Source: Lactobacillus delbrueckii (lineage in GTDB: Bacteria; Bacillota; Bacilli; Lactobacillales; Lactobacillaceae). Taken from it: DNA of 37,837 nt. The DNA is taken from assembly GCA_004556255.1 (NCBI GenBank), contig SFHY01000002.1:1-37837 (forward strand), in the 5' to 3' direction. The notes beneath the pieces were generated by a model. It had not been told where the DNA came from. It did not search any database and was given only the letters and a program-made list of their open reading frames with translations. Shown here piece by piece: positions 16,691 through 24,516 of this stretch. The position numbers were made by a program, and so were the translations under genes. How positions within the stretch are numbered: position 1 is the first letter of the stretch; each line of letters opens with the position of its first letter.

Positions 16691-17440
16691 GTGAAGCATT
16701 TCTTTAGCATTATTGGCGGGATGGGGACCATCGCGACCGAAAGCTATGTCCGCCTGATTAACCACCGGGTCAAGATCAGCAAGGACCAGGACTACTTGAA
16801 CTACATCCTGGTCAATGATGCCCAGGTGCCAGACCGGACGGCCTACATCAAGGACCACAGCCAGCCGAATTTTTTCAATGCGCTTAAAGAAGATGTTTTA
16901 GGCCAGGCCAAGCTGGGGCCGGACTTCATGGTCATGCCCTGCAACACGGCCCACTACTTTTATGACGACCTGGCGGCTTTGACCGACATTCCCTTCCTGC
17001 ACATGATGCGGATTGCCGTGCACCAATATGTCGACCAGTTCCCAAACAGTCCCAAGATCGGCTTGATCGCGACTGAAGGGTCAATTTACGACCACCTTTA
17101 TGAAGACGAGATCCACCGGGTGGGCCGGGAAGTCGAATTCGGCGGCCCCGAGATCCAGCCGATGGTGACGGAGTTGATCTACCGGGACATCAAGGAGAAG
17201 GGGATCGTTGACAAGGAGCTCTACCATGAGATCCTCCGCAAGATGCACGACGAATATGGCTGCGACGTGATCCTGCTGGGCTGCACGGAACTTTCCTTAG
17301 CCCAGGAGCAGGCGCCGGACCATCCCTACCAGGTTATCGACCCCCAGTCGATCATCGCTGACGTGTCGATCGAACTGGCTCTGGCGATCAGAAACGGGCA
17401 AGACCCCCGCCAGGCCTGCCAGAAATATCTATATGACTAA
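16691..17440 (+). CDS. racD: Aspartate racemase family protein
   Basis: The 249-residue protein belongs to the PLP-independent Asp/Glu racemase family. The two catalytic cysteines appear as MPCNTAH (Cys84) and LGCTEL (Cys198), with the N-terminal IIGGMGTIATESYV motif specific to aspartate racemases. D-Asp is the cross-bridge residue in D-Asp-bridged lactobacillal peptidoglycan, and the gene sits 13 bases after murE. The start is GTG 16691 with AAGGA upstream. A glutamate racemase (MurI) is unlikely given the GGMGT motif. Confidence 0.88.
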   Translation: MKHFFSIIGGMGTIATESYVRLINHRVKISKDQDYLNYILVNDAQVPDRTAYIKDHSQPNFFNALKEDVLGQAKLGPDFMVMPCNTAHYFYDDLAALTDIPFLHMMRIAVHQYVDQFPNSPKIGLIATEGSIYDHLYEDEIHRVGREVEFGGPEIQPMVTELIYRDIKEKGIVDKELYHEILRKMHDEYGCDVILLGCTELSLAQEQAPDHPYQVIDPQSIIADVSIELALAIRNGQDPRQACQKYLYD

Positions 17441-17442
17441 AT

Positions 17443-17470
17443 AAAAGACCAGGTTTTCCTGGTCTTTTTT
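17443..17470 (+). terminator. Terminator after the aspartate racemase gene
   Basis: AAGACCAGG and CCTGGTCTT form a perfect stem with a TTTT loop, followed by TTTT. Confidence 0.93.
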
Positions 17471-17497
17471 GCTTGTCTGGCTAATTTTAAGTATGTT

Positions 17498-17567
17498 TCA
17501 GTCAAAAACAGTCAATTTTTTTAGAAAAATCGCTCATTTTTGACGGAAAATGATTGCTTTTGACTGA
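17498..17567 (+). promoter_or_regulatory. Putative FruR operator cluster
   Basis: TCAGTCAAAA (17498-17507) and its exact reverse complement TTTTGACTGA (17558-17567) flank related copies ACAGTCAATT (about 17508-17517) and TTTTTGACGG (about 17538-17547). Repeated GTCAAAA-type words upstream of a DeoR-family fructose regulator suggest autoregulatory operators, one lying inside the promoter spacer. Confidence 0.65.
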
Positions 17568-17582
17568 GAAAGCCTTTACAAT
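17554..17582 (+). promoter_or_regulatory. fruR-fruK-fruA promoter
   Basis: TTGCTT (17554-17559), 17 bases, TACAAT (17577-17582), 21 bases before the fruR ATG. The proposed operator TTTTGACTGA occupies the spacer. Confidence 0.65.
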
Positions 17583-17603
17583 AGGTAATGAGGTGAGATA
17601 AAG

Positions 17604-18353
17604 ATGCTGACGGAAGAGCGGCAACAAATGATTGCCCATTATGTAGACGAACATCAGATTTGCCGCGTAACGGAACTTTGCCGCTTGACCTCGACATCCG
17701 AGTCGACGATCAGACGCGATCTGAGTGAAATGGAAGACCGGGGCCTGCTTAAACGGGTCCACGGCGGAGCGCAGAGCCTGCAGACTTTTGGCCAGGACGT
17801 GGCCCAGCAGATCCGCTTCAATCTGAACAAGGATGACAAGCTGGCTATTGCCCGCCTGGCCGCCAGGAAGGTCCACCCCCACGACTATCTCTTTTTAGAC
17901 GCGGGGACGACCGTTTATGAAATGGTTCCCTTTTTAAAAGAGATCAGCGGCCTGCACGTGGTGACCAACGGCCTGGAAACGGCACTTGCCTTGACTGACG
18001 CGGGAATTGACTGTTGCCTTTTGGGCGGCCATGTCAAGCGCCAGACCCACGCGGCTATTGGCGCGACCACTGTCTCCCGCCTGCAGGAGCTGAACTTCAA
18101 CGCTGCTTTCATCGGGGCCAACGCCCTAAGCCCGGCCGGCTTTTTGACCACGCCGGACACTGAGGAAGCTGCCGTGAAAAGGACGGCTATCCAGCAAAGC
18201 CAGCAGGCTTTCGTTTTAATCGACCGCAGCAAATTTAACGCGGTAACTTTTGCCGAATTCGCCAAGACCGACCAGGTGACCATCATCAGCCGCCTGGAGG
18301 CTGGCGACCGGGAAAAATTGCCAGTAAATATTCAACTTGAGGAGGCTGAATAA
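17604..18353 (+). CDS. fruR: DeoR-family fructose operon repressor
   Basis: The 249-residue protein has an N-terminal DeoR helix-turn-helix (residues 1-57; STSESTIRRDLSEMEDRGLLKRVHGG) and a C-terminal sugar-phosphate-sensing domain containing DAGTTVYEM and GANALSPAGFLTTPD. In Gram-positive fru operons this regulator is released by fructose-1-phosphate. ATG 17604 follows GAGGTGA. Its stop overlaps the fruK start by one base, making translation coupled. Operator-like repeats lie just upstream. Confidence 0.93.
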   Translation: MLTEERQQMIAHYVDEHQICRVTELCRLTSTSESTIRRDLSEMEDRGLLKRVHGGAQSLQTFGQDVAQQIRFNLNKDDKLAIARLAARKVHPHDYLFLDAGTTVYEMVPFLKEISGLHVVTNGLETALALTDAGIDCCLLGGHVKRQTHAAIGATTVSRLQELNFNAAFIGANALSPAGFLTTPDTEEAAVKRTAIQQSQQAFVLIDRSKFNAVTFAEFAKTDQVTIISRLEAGDREKLPVNIQLEEAE

Positions 18354-19267
18354 TGATTTACACCGTGACTGTCAACCCAGCTTTGGACTACGTTCTGCAA
18401 CTGCCAGAAGTCAAGGACGGGGAGACCAACCGGTCAAGCGACACCCAGTTCTTAGCTGGGGGCAAGGGGATCAACGTTTCCCAGATTCTTAACCAATTAG
18501 GCGTGGACAACACCGCCTGGGGCTTTGTCGGCGGCTTTACCGGCGAAGAATTGATCCGCCAATTAAACGTCAAGAAGATCAACAGCGACTTCGTAAGAAT
18601 CAGCGACGACACCCGGGTGAACGTTAAGATTCACGCCCAGGTGGAAACTGAAATCAACGCGGCTGGCCCGGACATTACCGACCAGGAAGTCGCAGCCTTC
18701 AAGTCCCGCCTGGACGATCTGGAAGCAGGCGACGTCGTTGTTTTGAGCGGCAGCCTGGCTCCAAGCCTGCCAACTGACTTCTACGAAAGCCTTTTGCCTT
18801 TGATTCGGGAAAAGGGAGCGGAATTCGTCGTTGACACGACTGGCGAAGCTTTGCTTCGGACTTTGAAGTTCAATCCATTGGTTATCAAGCCAAACCACCA
18901 CGAACTGGCTGACCTCTTTGACACCAGCTTCTCATCAACTGCCGACATGTTGGAAGCAGCCAAGAAGCTGCAGAAGCTGGGTGCGCAAAACGTCATGATC
19001 TCCATGGCTGGCGAAGGTGCTTACCTGGTAACTGCTGACCACGTTTACCACGCCAACGCGGCCAAGGGCACGGCGGTCAACTCAGTTGGCGCCGGGGACT
19101 CCATGATTGCCGGTTTCGTCGGCACCTGGTTTGAAAAGCACGACGCGGCTGAAGGCCTCCGGGTCGGCAGTGCCTGCGGCGGGGCAACGGCTTTCACTGA
19201 AGATATCGCGGTCAAGAGCCAAATCGACGCCGTATTGCCGCAAATCAAGATCGACATCGTTGAATAA
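18353..19267 (+). CDS. fruK: 1-phosphofructokinase
   Basis: The 304-residue PfkB-family kinase converts fructose-1-phosphate to fructose-1,6-bisphosphate. It starts with MIYTVTVNPALDYVLQL, has GGKGINVSQIL (about residues 40-50) and the C-terminal anion hole/catalytic motif SVGAGDSMIAGF. It lies between the regulator and the PTS permease that makes its substrate. A tagatose-6-phosphate kinase is the main homologous alternative, but context argues for FruK. Confidence 0.95.
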   Translation: MIYTVTVNPALDYVLQLPEVKDGETNRSSDTQFLAGGKGINVSQILNQLGVDNTAWGFVGGFTGEELIRQLNVKKINSDFVRISDDTRVNVKIHAQVETEINAAGPDITDQEVAAFKSRLDDLEAGDVVVLSGSLAPSLPTDFYESLLPLIREKGAEFVVDTTGEALLRTLKFNPLVIKPNHHELADLFDTSFSSTADMLEAAKKLQKLGAQNVMISMAGEGAYLVTADHVYHANAAKGTAVNSVGAGDSMIAGFVGTWFEKHDAAEGLRVGSACGGATAFTEDIAVKSQIDAVLPQIKIDIVE

Positions 19268-19314
19268 AGGGATAAAAAGTAATCGAGTAATTTTTTAGTA
19301 ACTGAGGGAAAAAG

Positions 19315-21291
19315 ATGCGGATTAAAGATATTTTAAGCCCAGAGTCCATGATCATGGACTTGCGGGCTACCACCAAGGATGAAGCCATCAATGAAATGGC
19401 CGACTTGGAAGTAGCTACGGGCATCGTCAACAACAAGGAAAAGTTCGTTGAATCCATCTGGGCCCGGGAAAAGGAATCCACTACCGGGATCGGTGGCGGG
19501 ATTGCCATGCCTCACGCCAGAAACGAATACATTAACAAGGCCCGGGTGCTTTTTGCCAAGAGTGAAAAGGGCGTAGACTACGACTCATTAGACCAGCAGC
19601 CAGTCCACCTCTTCTTCATGATCACTGCTCCAGCCGGTGCGGACAACACCCACTTGCAAGCTCTGGCTAAGCTGAGCAGCCTCTTGATCAACCCTGACCT
19701 GGTTGAAAAGCTGAAGGCAGCTAAGACTGCTGACGAAGTTATCGACCTCTTCAGTCAGGCAGAAGCTGATAAGGACAAGGAAGACGCTGAACGCGAAGCC
19801 AAGCTGGCCGCTAAGAAGGAAGCGGAAGCTAAGGCAGCTAGTGACGAAAAGCCATTGATCGTCGGCGTTACTGCCTGCATCAACGGGATCGCCCACACTT
19901 ACATGGCTGAAGAAGCCTTGATCAAGGCTGGTGAAAAGCGCGGCGTTGAAGTCCGGATTGAAACCAACGGTTCAGAAGGCGTTAAGCACGAACTGACTGC
20001 TGACGAAATCAAGCGGGCTAAGGGTGTTATCATCGCTTCCGACAAGCAGGTCAAGATGGCCCGCTTTGACGGCAAGGAACTGGTCAAGCACCCGGTTGTT
20101 GACGGGATCAACAAGCCAGACCAACTGGTTGACGACATCCTGTCCGGCAAGGGCAGCGTTTACCATGCGGAAGCGGGTGAAGCCAGCGAAAGCTCAGCTG
20201 CAAGCGACGGCAGCGTATGGTCAACTATCTACCGGCACCTAATGAGCGGGATTTCCCACATGCTTCCGTTCGTTATCGGTGGTGGTATCTTGATGGCCAT
20301 CTCCTTCCTGGTTGAACAATACATGGGTGGTGCCAAGAGCCCGGCCTTCATCTTCTTGAACAGTGCTGGTAACCTGGCCTTCGCCTTCATGGTTCCGGTT
20401 CTGGCCGGCTACATCGCTGAATCAATCGGTGACCTGCCAGCCTTGATGCCAGGTTTCGTCGGTGGTTTCATGGCTTCAATCACCAACTCTTCCTTGGGTG
20501 GCTCTTACGCTGTTAACGTCAACGCTAAGGCTGCTTCACCAGCCGGCTTCCTGGGCGGGATTGCCATTGGTTTCATCGCCGGTTACCTGATCCTGGGCCT
20601 CAAGAAGCTCTTCGCTAAGCTGCCGAAGAACGTTGAAGGTATGAAGCCAATGCTTCTTTACCCAATCTTTGGTCTGCTCTTCGTAGCCTTGATCATGTAC
20701 TACATCGTCAACCCGGTCTTTGGTGCCTTGAACGCGGTTATTACCAACTTCCTGAACGGCATGGGCACTGGCAACCTGGTTCTCTTGACCACGGTTTTGG
20801 CCGGCATGATGAGTATCGACATGGGTGGTCCTTTCAACAAGGCCGCTTACGTCTTCGCTTCAGGTGCCTTTGCCAACGACCCGACTTCCAAGACTTCAGC
20901 CATCTTGATGGCTTCTGTCATGGTCGGTGGTATGGTAGCACCATTCGCGACTGCCATCGCGACTACTTTCTTCAAGAACAAGTTTACTGAAGATGAACGC
21001 CGGGCTGGTGTTTCCAACTGGATCCTGGGCTTCTCCTTCATCACTGAAGGGGCTATCCCATTCGCCAGTGCTGACCCGCTGCACGTTATCGTTTCATCAA
21101 TCGTCGGCAGTGCTGTCGGCGGGTCCCTGGTAGGTCTGTGGCACGTCGGCGTGCCAGCACCTCACGGTGGTTTCTGGGTTATCGCTTTGTCCAGCAACTG
21201 GCTGGGCTACCTGGGCGCCGTAGCTGTCGGCTCAATCGTGGCTGCTTTGATGATGGGCTTCTGGAAGAAACCGATTGACCAAAAGAACTAA
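19315..21291 (+). CDS. fruA: Fructose-specific PTS enzyme IIABC
   Basis: The 658-residue protein imports fructose and phosphorylates it to fructose-1-phosphate. Domain IIA (1-148) has the phosphohistidine His67 in GGIAMPHARN; an alanine/lysine-rich charged linker spans about 150-178; domain IIB (180-275) has phosphocysteine Cys188 in GVTACINGIAHTYMA; domain IIC (about 305-655) contains eight or more membrane helices. The usual IIB loop CPTGIAHT is CINGIAHT here. A1-B-C order is the standard Gram-positive FruA layout. The ATG follows GAGGGAAAAAG, and a terminator follows the stop. Confidence 0.96.
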   Translation: MRIKDILSPESMIMDLRATTKDEAINEMADLEVATGIVNNKEKFVESIWAREKESTTGIGGGIAMPHARNEYINKARVLFAKSEKGVDYDSLDQQPVHLFFMITAPAGADNTHLQALAKLSSLLINPDLVEKLKAAKTADEVIDLFSQAEADKDKEDAEREAKLAAKKEAEAKAASDEKPLIVGVTACINGIAHTYMAEEALIKAGEKRGVEVRIETNGSEGVKHELTADEIKRAKGVIIASDKQVKMARFDGKELVKHPVVDGINKPDQLVDDILSGKGSVYHAEAGEASESSAASDGSVWSTIYRHLMSGISHMLPFVIGGGILMAISFLVEQYMGGAKSPAFIFLNSAGNLAFAFMVPVLAGYIAESIGDLPALMPGFVGGFMASITNSSLGGSYAVNVNAKAASPAGFLGGIAIGFIAGYLILGLKKLFAKLPKNVEGMKPMLLYPIFGLLFVALIMYYIVNPVFGALNAVITNFLNGMGTGNLVLLTTVLAGMMSIDMGGPFNKAAYVFASGAFANDPTSKTSAILMASVMVGGMVAPFATAIATTFFKNKFTEDERRAGVSNWILGFSFITEGAIPFASADPLHVIVSSIVGSAVGGSLVGLWHVGVPAPHGGFWVIALSSNWLGYLGAVAVGSIVAALMMGFWKKPIDQKN

Positions 21292-21303
21292 TTTTCTCAA
21301 ATA

Positions 21304-21335
21304 AAAGAACTCGGATTTTTCCGAGTTCTTTTTTT
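21304..21335 (+). terminator. Terminator of the fructose operon
   Basis: AAGAACTCGG and CCGAGTTCTT form a 10-bp perfect stem with an ATTTTT loop, followed by TTTTT. Confidence 0.93.
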
Positions 21336-21396
21336 AGGTAAAAATCGCTTCTTTCGTGTAATAGTCAGTAGAGAGACTAAGCAAAGGAGCGATCTT

Positions 21397-22992
21397 ATGG
21401 AACGAATGTGGACAAATTGGTACCTGGCCAGTGAAGAAGTTGAAAATGACGCCGTTGTGCAATCGGCCCAGGCAGCTGAGCAGCTGATCAATCCGGACTA
21501 TGACCACACCCGGCAGCTGTCTGATCAGAATTTGGCTGGGGTGCGCGAGCTGAACGGCTTGCTGGTCAGCTATAACCAGCTGGGGGCGGCCCAGGCAGCG
21601 ACTTTGACGCAAGAGCAGTTGGTGAATGCGGAAAATCTATTAGCGGGCGCGGCGGGTGAGTGGCTAGTCGATCAGGCGGTCAAGTCCGTCGCGGCGGCAG
21701 TTTTTCATAATGTGATTCTTCCCTGCAAATATGATAGAAATCGGCCAGTTGGCGACAACCAAATTGATAATTTGGTGATTACCAGTACCGGCATTTATTG
21801 TATTGAAGTCAAGGTGCGCAAAATTGCGGGGAAGCTTTTCGACTTTAACCGGCTGGGCCGGGGCATTTATGATCAGATTAGCTACCACAAGGAGGCGCTG
21901 ACGCAAGCCCTGCAACCAATGGGGATCAGTCCCAATTTTATTAAGACGATTGTGGTGGTGATCAACCGGCTGGGGAATGATGACTTCAAGCTGAAGAACC
22001 AGGAGGATCTGCAGCGGGCTGGTTCGCAGGTGGTCAAGCTGTCGGTCTTGAACCTGTTTTTGAGCAATGACGGGTTCGCTTTGCTGAATCAGCAGCAGAT
22101 TCAGGCAATTGAGCAGGCGATTCAAAGCCAGCGCCTGCCTAATCGGCGGACCTATCCAGCCAATGTCCGTTTTAAGTTGACGCAGGCGCATCTGGATAAA
22201 GCCAGACAGATCAGCCAGGCTGTCAGGCTTGGAATTCCGCTTGCACAGAACGTGACGTATCATGGGCGGTTAAATGATTATCCGCTCACGGGCTTGACCG
22301 GAAAGCAGCAGAATATGTTGTGGCTGATCGTGGGCCGGCTTTATGGTTTCGGATGCGGCACGCTCCAGCTGACCCGAAGTGAGTTGCGGACTGGGGCTGG
22401 CTATGGCGGGCGTGATTTTTTGCGGCTGGATCAGCAGTTAAGCGAATTGGCTGAGTTCATGCAACAGAGCAAGCTTTTTCAAAAGGCTAAGTATGAAGAC
22501 AAGAAATTGACGGTCAGCGTTAGCAAGAAGTACTCGTTCCTGTTTAACGGCTGCACGAAGGACTTCACCTGCTGGAATTATCAATTGCTGCGCCGAATCA
22601 GCCTAAACAACGCCAAGACTTTGTTCCGCAAGCTGCTGCAAGCTTCAGCAGCCGGCCGCTACCAGGTGTCCTTTGAGCAGCTGCGGGAAATTCTGGCAGT
22701 GCCGGATAGCTATTCGAATTATGAGGTAATGAGGAATAAGATTAAGCCCGCTGTACTTCAACTGGTACCATTTTTTGGCAACTTGAGCTACGAAGTGGTC
22801 AAGAGCGGCAAAGCGAATAAAATGGTTGGGATAACTTTCACTTTTGATAAGTTTTCGCCGGAGGAACTGTTGACCTTAAGAGAATGGCACAAATATTCAA
22901 CCAATATTTCTGCTAATTCGCATTTATCTCTAACCGAGCAACTGAAAGCTGAGAAAATTTTAGAAAAGAATTTCGGAGATTGTTTGAAGTAG
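21397..22992 (+). CDS. NERD-domain protein fused to a Rep_3-like initiator DNA-binding region
   Basis: The 531-residue protein has no standard name. Residues about 80-190 look like a NERD (nuclease-related) domain: GAAGEWLVDQ with Glu88, then QIDNLVITSTGIYCIEVKV, giving the PD-(D/E)xK triad Asp124, Glu137, Lys139. Residues about 301-375 and 376-485 resemble the two winged helices of Rep_3 plasmid initiators. The clearest match is FTCWNYQLLRRISLNNAKTL, VSFEQLREILAVPDSYSNYE, then SYEVVKSGKANKMVGITFTF (positions 390-483). ATG 21397 follows AAAGGAG. The gene is less GC-rich at third positions than its neighbours, suggesting transfer. A 42-bp repeat array lies just downstream. Both domain calls are from motif reading. 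Confidence 0.75.
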   Translation: MERMWTNWYLASEEVENDAVVQSAQAAEQLINPDYDHTRQLSDQNLAGVRELNGLLVSYNQLGAAQAATLTQEQLVNAENLLAGAAGEWLVDQAVKSVAAAVFHNVILPCKYDRNRPVGDNQIDNLVITSTGIYCIEVKVRKIAGKLFDFNRLGRGIYDQISYHKEALTQALQPMGISPNFIKTIVVVINRLGNDDFKLKNQEDLQRAGSQVVKLSVLNLFLSNDGFALLNQQQIQAIEQAIQSQRLPNRRTYPANVRFKLTQAHLDKARQISQAVRLGIPLAQNVTYHGRLNDYPLTGLTGKQQNMLWLIVGRLYGFGCGTLQLTRSELRTGAGYGGRDFLRLDQQLSELAEFMQQSKLFQKAKYEDKKLTVSVSKKYSFLFNGCTKDFTCWNYQLLRRISLNNAKTLFRKLLQASAAGRYQVSFEQLREILAVPDSYSNYEVMRNKIKPAVLQLVPFFGNLSYEVVKSGKANKMVGITFTFDKFSPEELLTLREWHKYSTNISANSHLSLTEQLKAEKILEKNFGDCLK

Positions 22993-23013
22993 GTGTTCTA
23001 TTTTTTTAGGTTC

Positions 23014-23162
23014 ATATGGTTCAGTAAAAACTGGGGTTAAAATTTTTGAAAAAGGCCGTGGCTCAGTAAAAAGTGGGGCTAGAAAAACGAAAAAAGGCCG
23101 TGGCTCAGTAAAAAGTGGGGCTCGAAAAACGAAAAAGGACTGTGGTTCAGTAAAAAACGGGG
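23014..23162 (+). repeat. Left repeat block: four 42-bp units
   Basis: Four consecutive units at 23014, 23056, 23098 and 23140 share GGCTCAGTAAAAAGTGGGGC-like sequence. The period is exactly 42 bases. The second and third units are nearly identical and the first and last are diverged. Reverse-complemented, their core aligns with the right block. The block begins 22 bases after the NERD gene stop. Confidence 0.9.
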
Positions 23163-23192
23163 CTCGAAGCGATGAACTATCCCCGTTTTTAC
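23150..23192. repeat. Inverted-repeat junction between the two repeat blocks
   Basis: GTAAAAAACGGGG (23150-23162) faces CCCCGTTTTTAC (23181-23192) across 18 bases. It marks where repeat orientation flips and could fold as a hairpin or act as a weak terminator. Confidence 0.7.
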
Positions 23193-23600
23193 CATAGCCA
23201 GGGCCGAATTTCGCAAACTCATCCCCGTTTTTATCGTAGCCACGTCCAAATTACACAAAACTGTCCCCGTTTTTATCGTAGCCACGTCCAAATTACACAA
23301 AGCTGTCCCCGTTTTTACCATAGCCAGGGCCGAATCTCGCAAAACTATCCCCGTTTTTACCGTAGCCAGGGCCAAATCCCGCAAAACTGTCCCCGTTTTT
23401 ACCGCAGCCAGGGCCAAATCCCGCAAAACTGTCCCCGTTTTTACCGTAGCCACGTCCAAATCTCGCAAAACTATCCCCGCTTTTACCGTAGCCACGTCCA
23501 AATCCCGCAAACTCATCCCCGTTTTTACCGTAGCCAGGGCCAAATCTCGCAAAACTGTCCCCATTTTTACCGTAACCACAGCCAAACTCCCGCACCGCCC
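23181..23600 (-). repeat. Right repeat block: ten 42-bp units
   Basis: Ten head-to-tail units begin at 23181, 23223, 23265, 23307, 23349, 23391, 23433, 23475, 23517 and 23559. All start CCCCGTTTTTACCGTAGCCA or a close variant. Two sub-types alternate in the middle (GCCAGGGCC versus GCCACGTCC) and near the end, forming a mosaic. The last unit is diverged. There is no unique spacer, so this is not CRISPR. The period equals four turns of B-DNA and is a multiple of three, which keeps several frames open on both strands. Confidence 0.93.
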
Positions 23601-23617
23601 CCCGTGAGCCCGCAATT

Positions 23618-23646
23618 TTGCAAGGAGGGCGAAATTTTGGTATTCT
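23618..23646 (+). promoter_or_regulatory. Candidate promoter for the HAD hydrolase and metal ABC genes
   Basis: TTGCAA (23618-23623), 17 bases, then TATTCT (23641-23646) with an extended TGG ahead. It lies just past the repeat array. Confidence 0.5.
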
Positions 23647-23696
23647 ATAACGTTAAAGATCTTTTAGCGAAAAAGCAGTTAGGAAGGAAGAAAAAA

Positions 23697-24497
23697 ATGA
23701 TTAAATTGCTTGCAACTGACATGGACGGAACTTGGCTGACTTCCAAGAAAACCTATGACCTGGACAAGTTCGCGCAAATCATGGACCTGGCCAGGGAAAA
23801 GGGGGTTAAGTTCGTCATCGCCAGCGGCAACCAGTATGAAAACCTGGTCACCCGTTTTCCGAAAGAATACCTCAGCCAGCTCTACTTCGTGGCTGAAAAC
23901 GGGGCCTATGTTCTGAAGGGGCGGGAAATCCTCAACATCGTGGACTTAAACAGCGATGAACTGGCTACGATCCGCCAGATCAAGGAAAAGTACGGCCAGG
24001 ACCACCCGACTGTCTTGGCCGGGGTGAATAGCGCCTACACCTTGAAGAGCTACGGGGAAGAGTTTTACAACTACCTCCACCTTTTTTACCAGGAACTGAA
24101 AGCCGTGGAAAACTACGAAAGCGTCAAGGACCGGATCTTCAAGTTCACTGTGGCGACCAAGGAAGGGGAGTCATCAGCCTTTGCCCAGCAGCTCAAGCGG
24201 GAATTCCCGAACCTGGACATGGTGGCCGGCAGCGACTCAGCCGTTGACATCAGCAAGCTGGGCATGAACAAGGCGGTGGGCCTCAAGCTTTTGGGCAAGC
24301 GCTACGGGATCCCGGCTGATGAAATGGTGGCCTTCGGCGACGGGGGCAACGACGTGGCCATGCTGCAATACGTGGGCCAGAGCTACGCGACAGCAACTGC
24401 TTTGCCGGAAGCCAAGCGGGCGGCTAACGGGATCATCGGCTCCAGCGATGAAAGTGCCGTCCAGGACAAGATGCTGGACCTGCTGAAGAAGCTATAG
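23697..24497 (+). CDS. Cof-type HAD-superfamily phosphatase
   Basis: The 266-residue protein starts MIKLLATDMDGTWL, the HAD motif I with nucleophile and acid aspartates (DMDGT). It continues with a C2-type cap domain, KAVGLKLL-like motif III and the GDGGNDVAML motif IV. Cof proteins dephosphorylate sugar phosphates, flavin precursors or PLP. ATG 23697 follows AGGAAGG; an in-frame extension back to 23172 runs through the repeat array and is not credible as the main start. The metal transporter genes follow 19 bases later. Confidence 0.92.
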   Translation: MIKLLATDMDGTWLTSKKTYDLDKFAQIMDLAREKGVKFVIASGNQYENLVTRFPKEYLSQLYFVAENGAYVLKGREILNIVDLNSDELATIRQIKEKYGQDHPTVLAGVNSAYTLKSYGEEFYNYLHLFYQELKAVENYESVKDRIFKFTVATKEGESSAFAQQLKREFPNLDMVAGSDSAVDISKLGMNKAVGLKLLGKRYGIPADEMVAFGDGGNDVAMLQYVGQSYATATALPEAKRAANGIIGSSDESAVQDKMLDLLKKL

Positions 24498-24516
24498 AGA
24501 AACTAGAGGTAAGTAA

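Noticed and set aside
23181..23600. CRISPR array
   Set aside because: All 42 bases of each unit are conserved; there are no variable spacers, and no cas genes are present.
23079..23615. Minus-strand repetitive ORFs in the array (VKTGTVLRDLALAT-type and GYGKNGDS-type repeats)
   Set aside because: Several frames are open at once and substitutions are not restricted to third positions, so there is no sign of protein-level selection.
23172..24497. A 441-codon frame joining the repeat array to the HAD hydrolase
   Set aside because: No ribosome site precedes 23172, while ATG 23697 has a strong AGGAAGG and starts exactly at the HAD motif. The open frame follows from the 42-base period.
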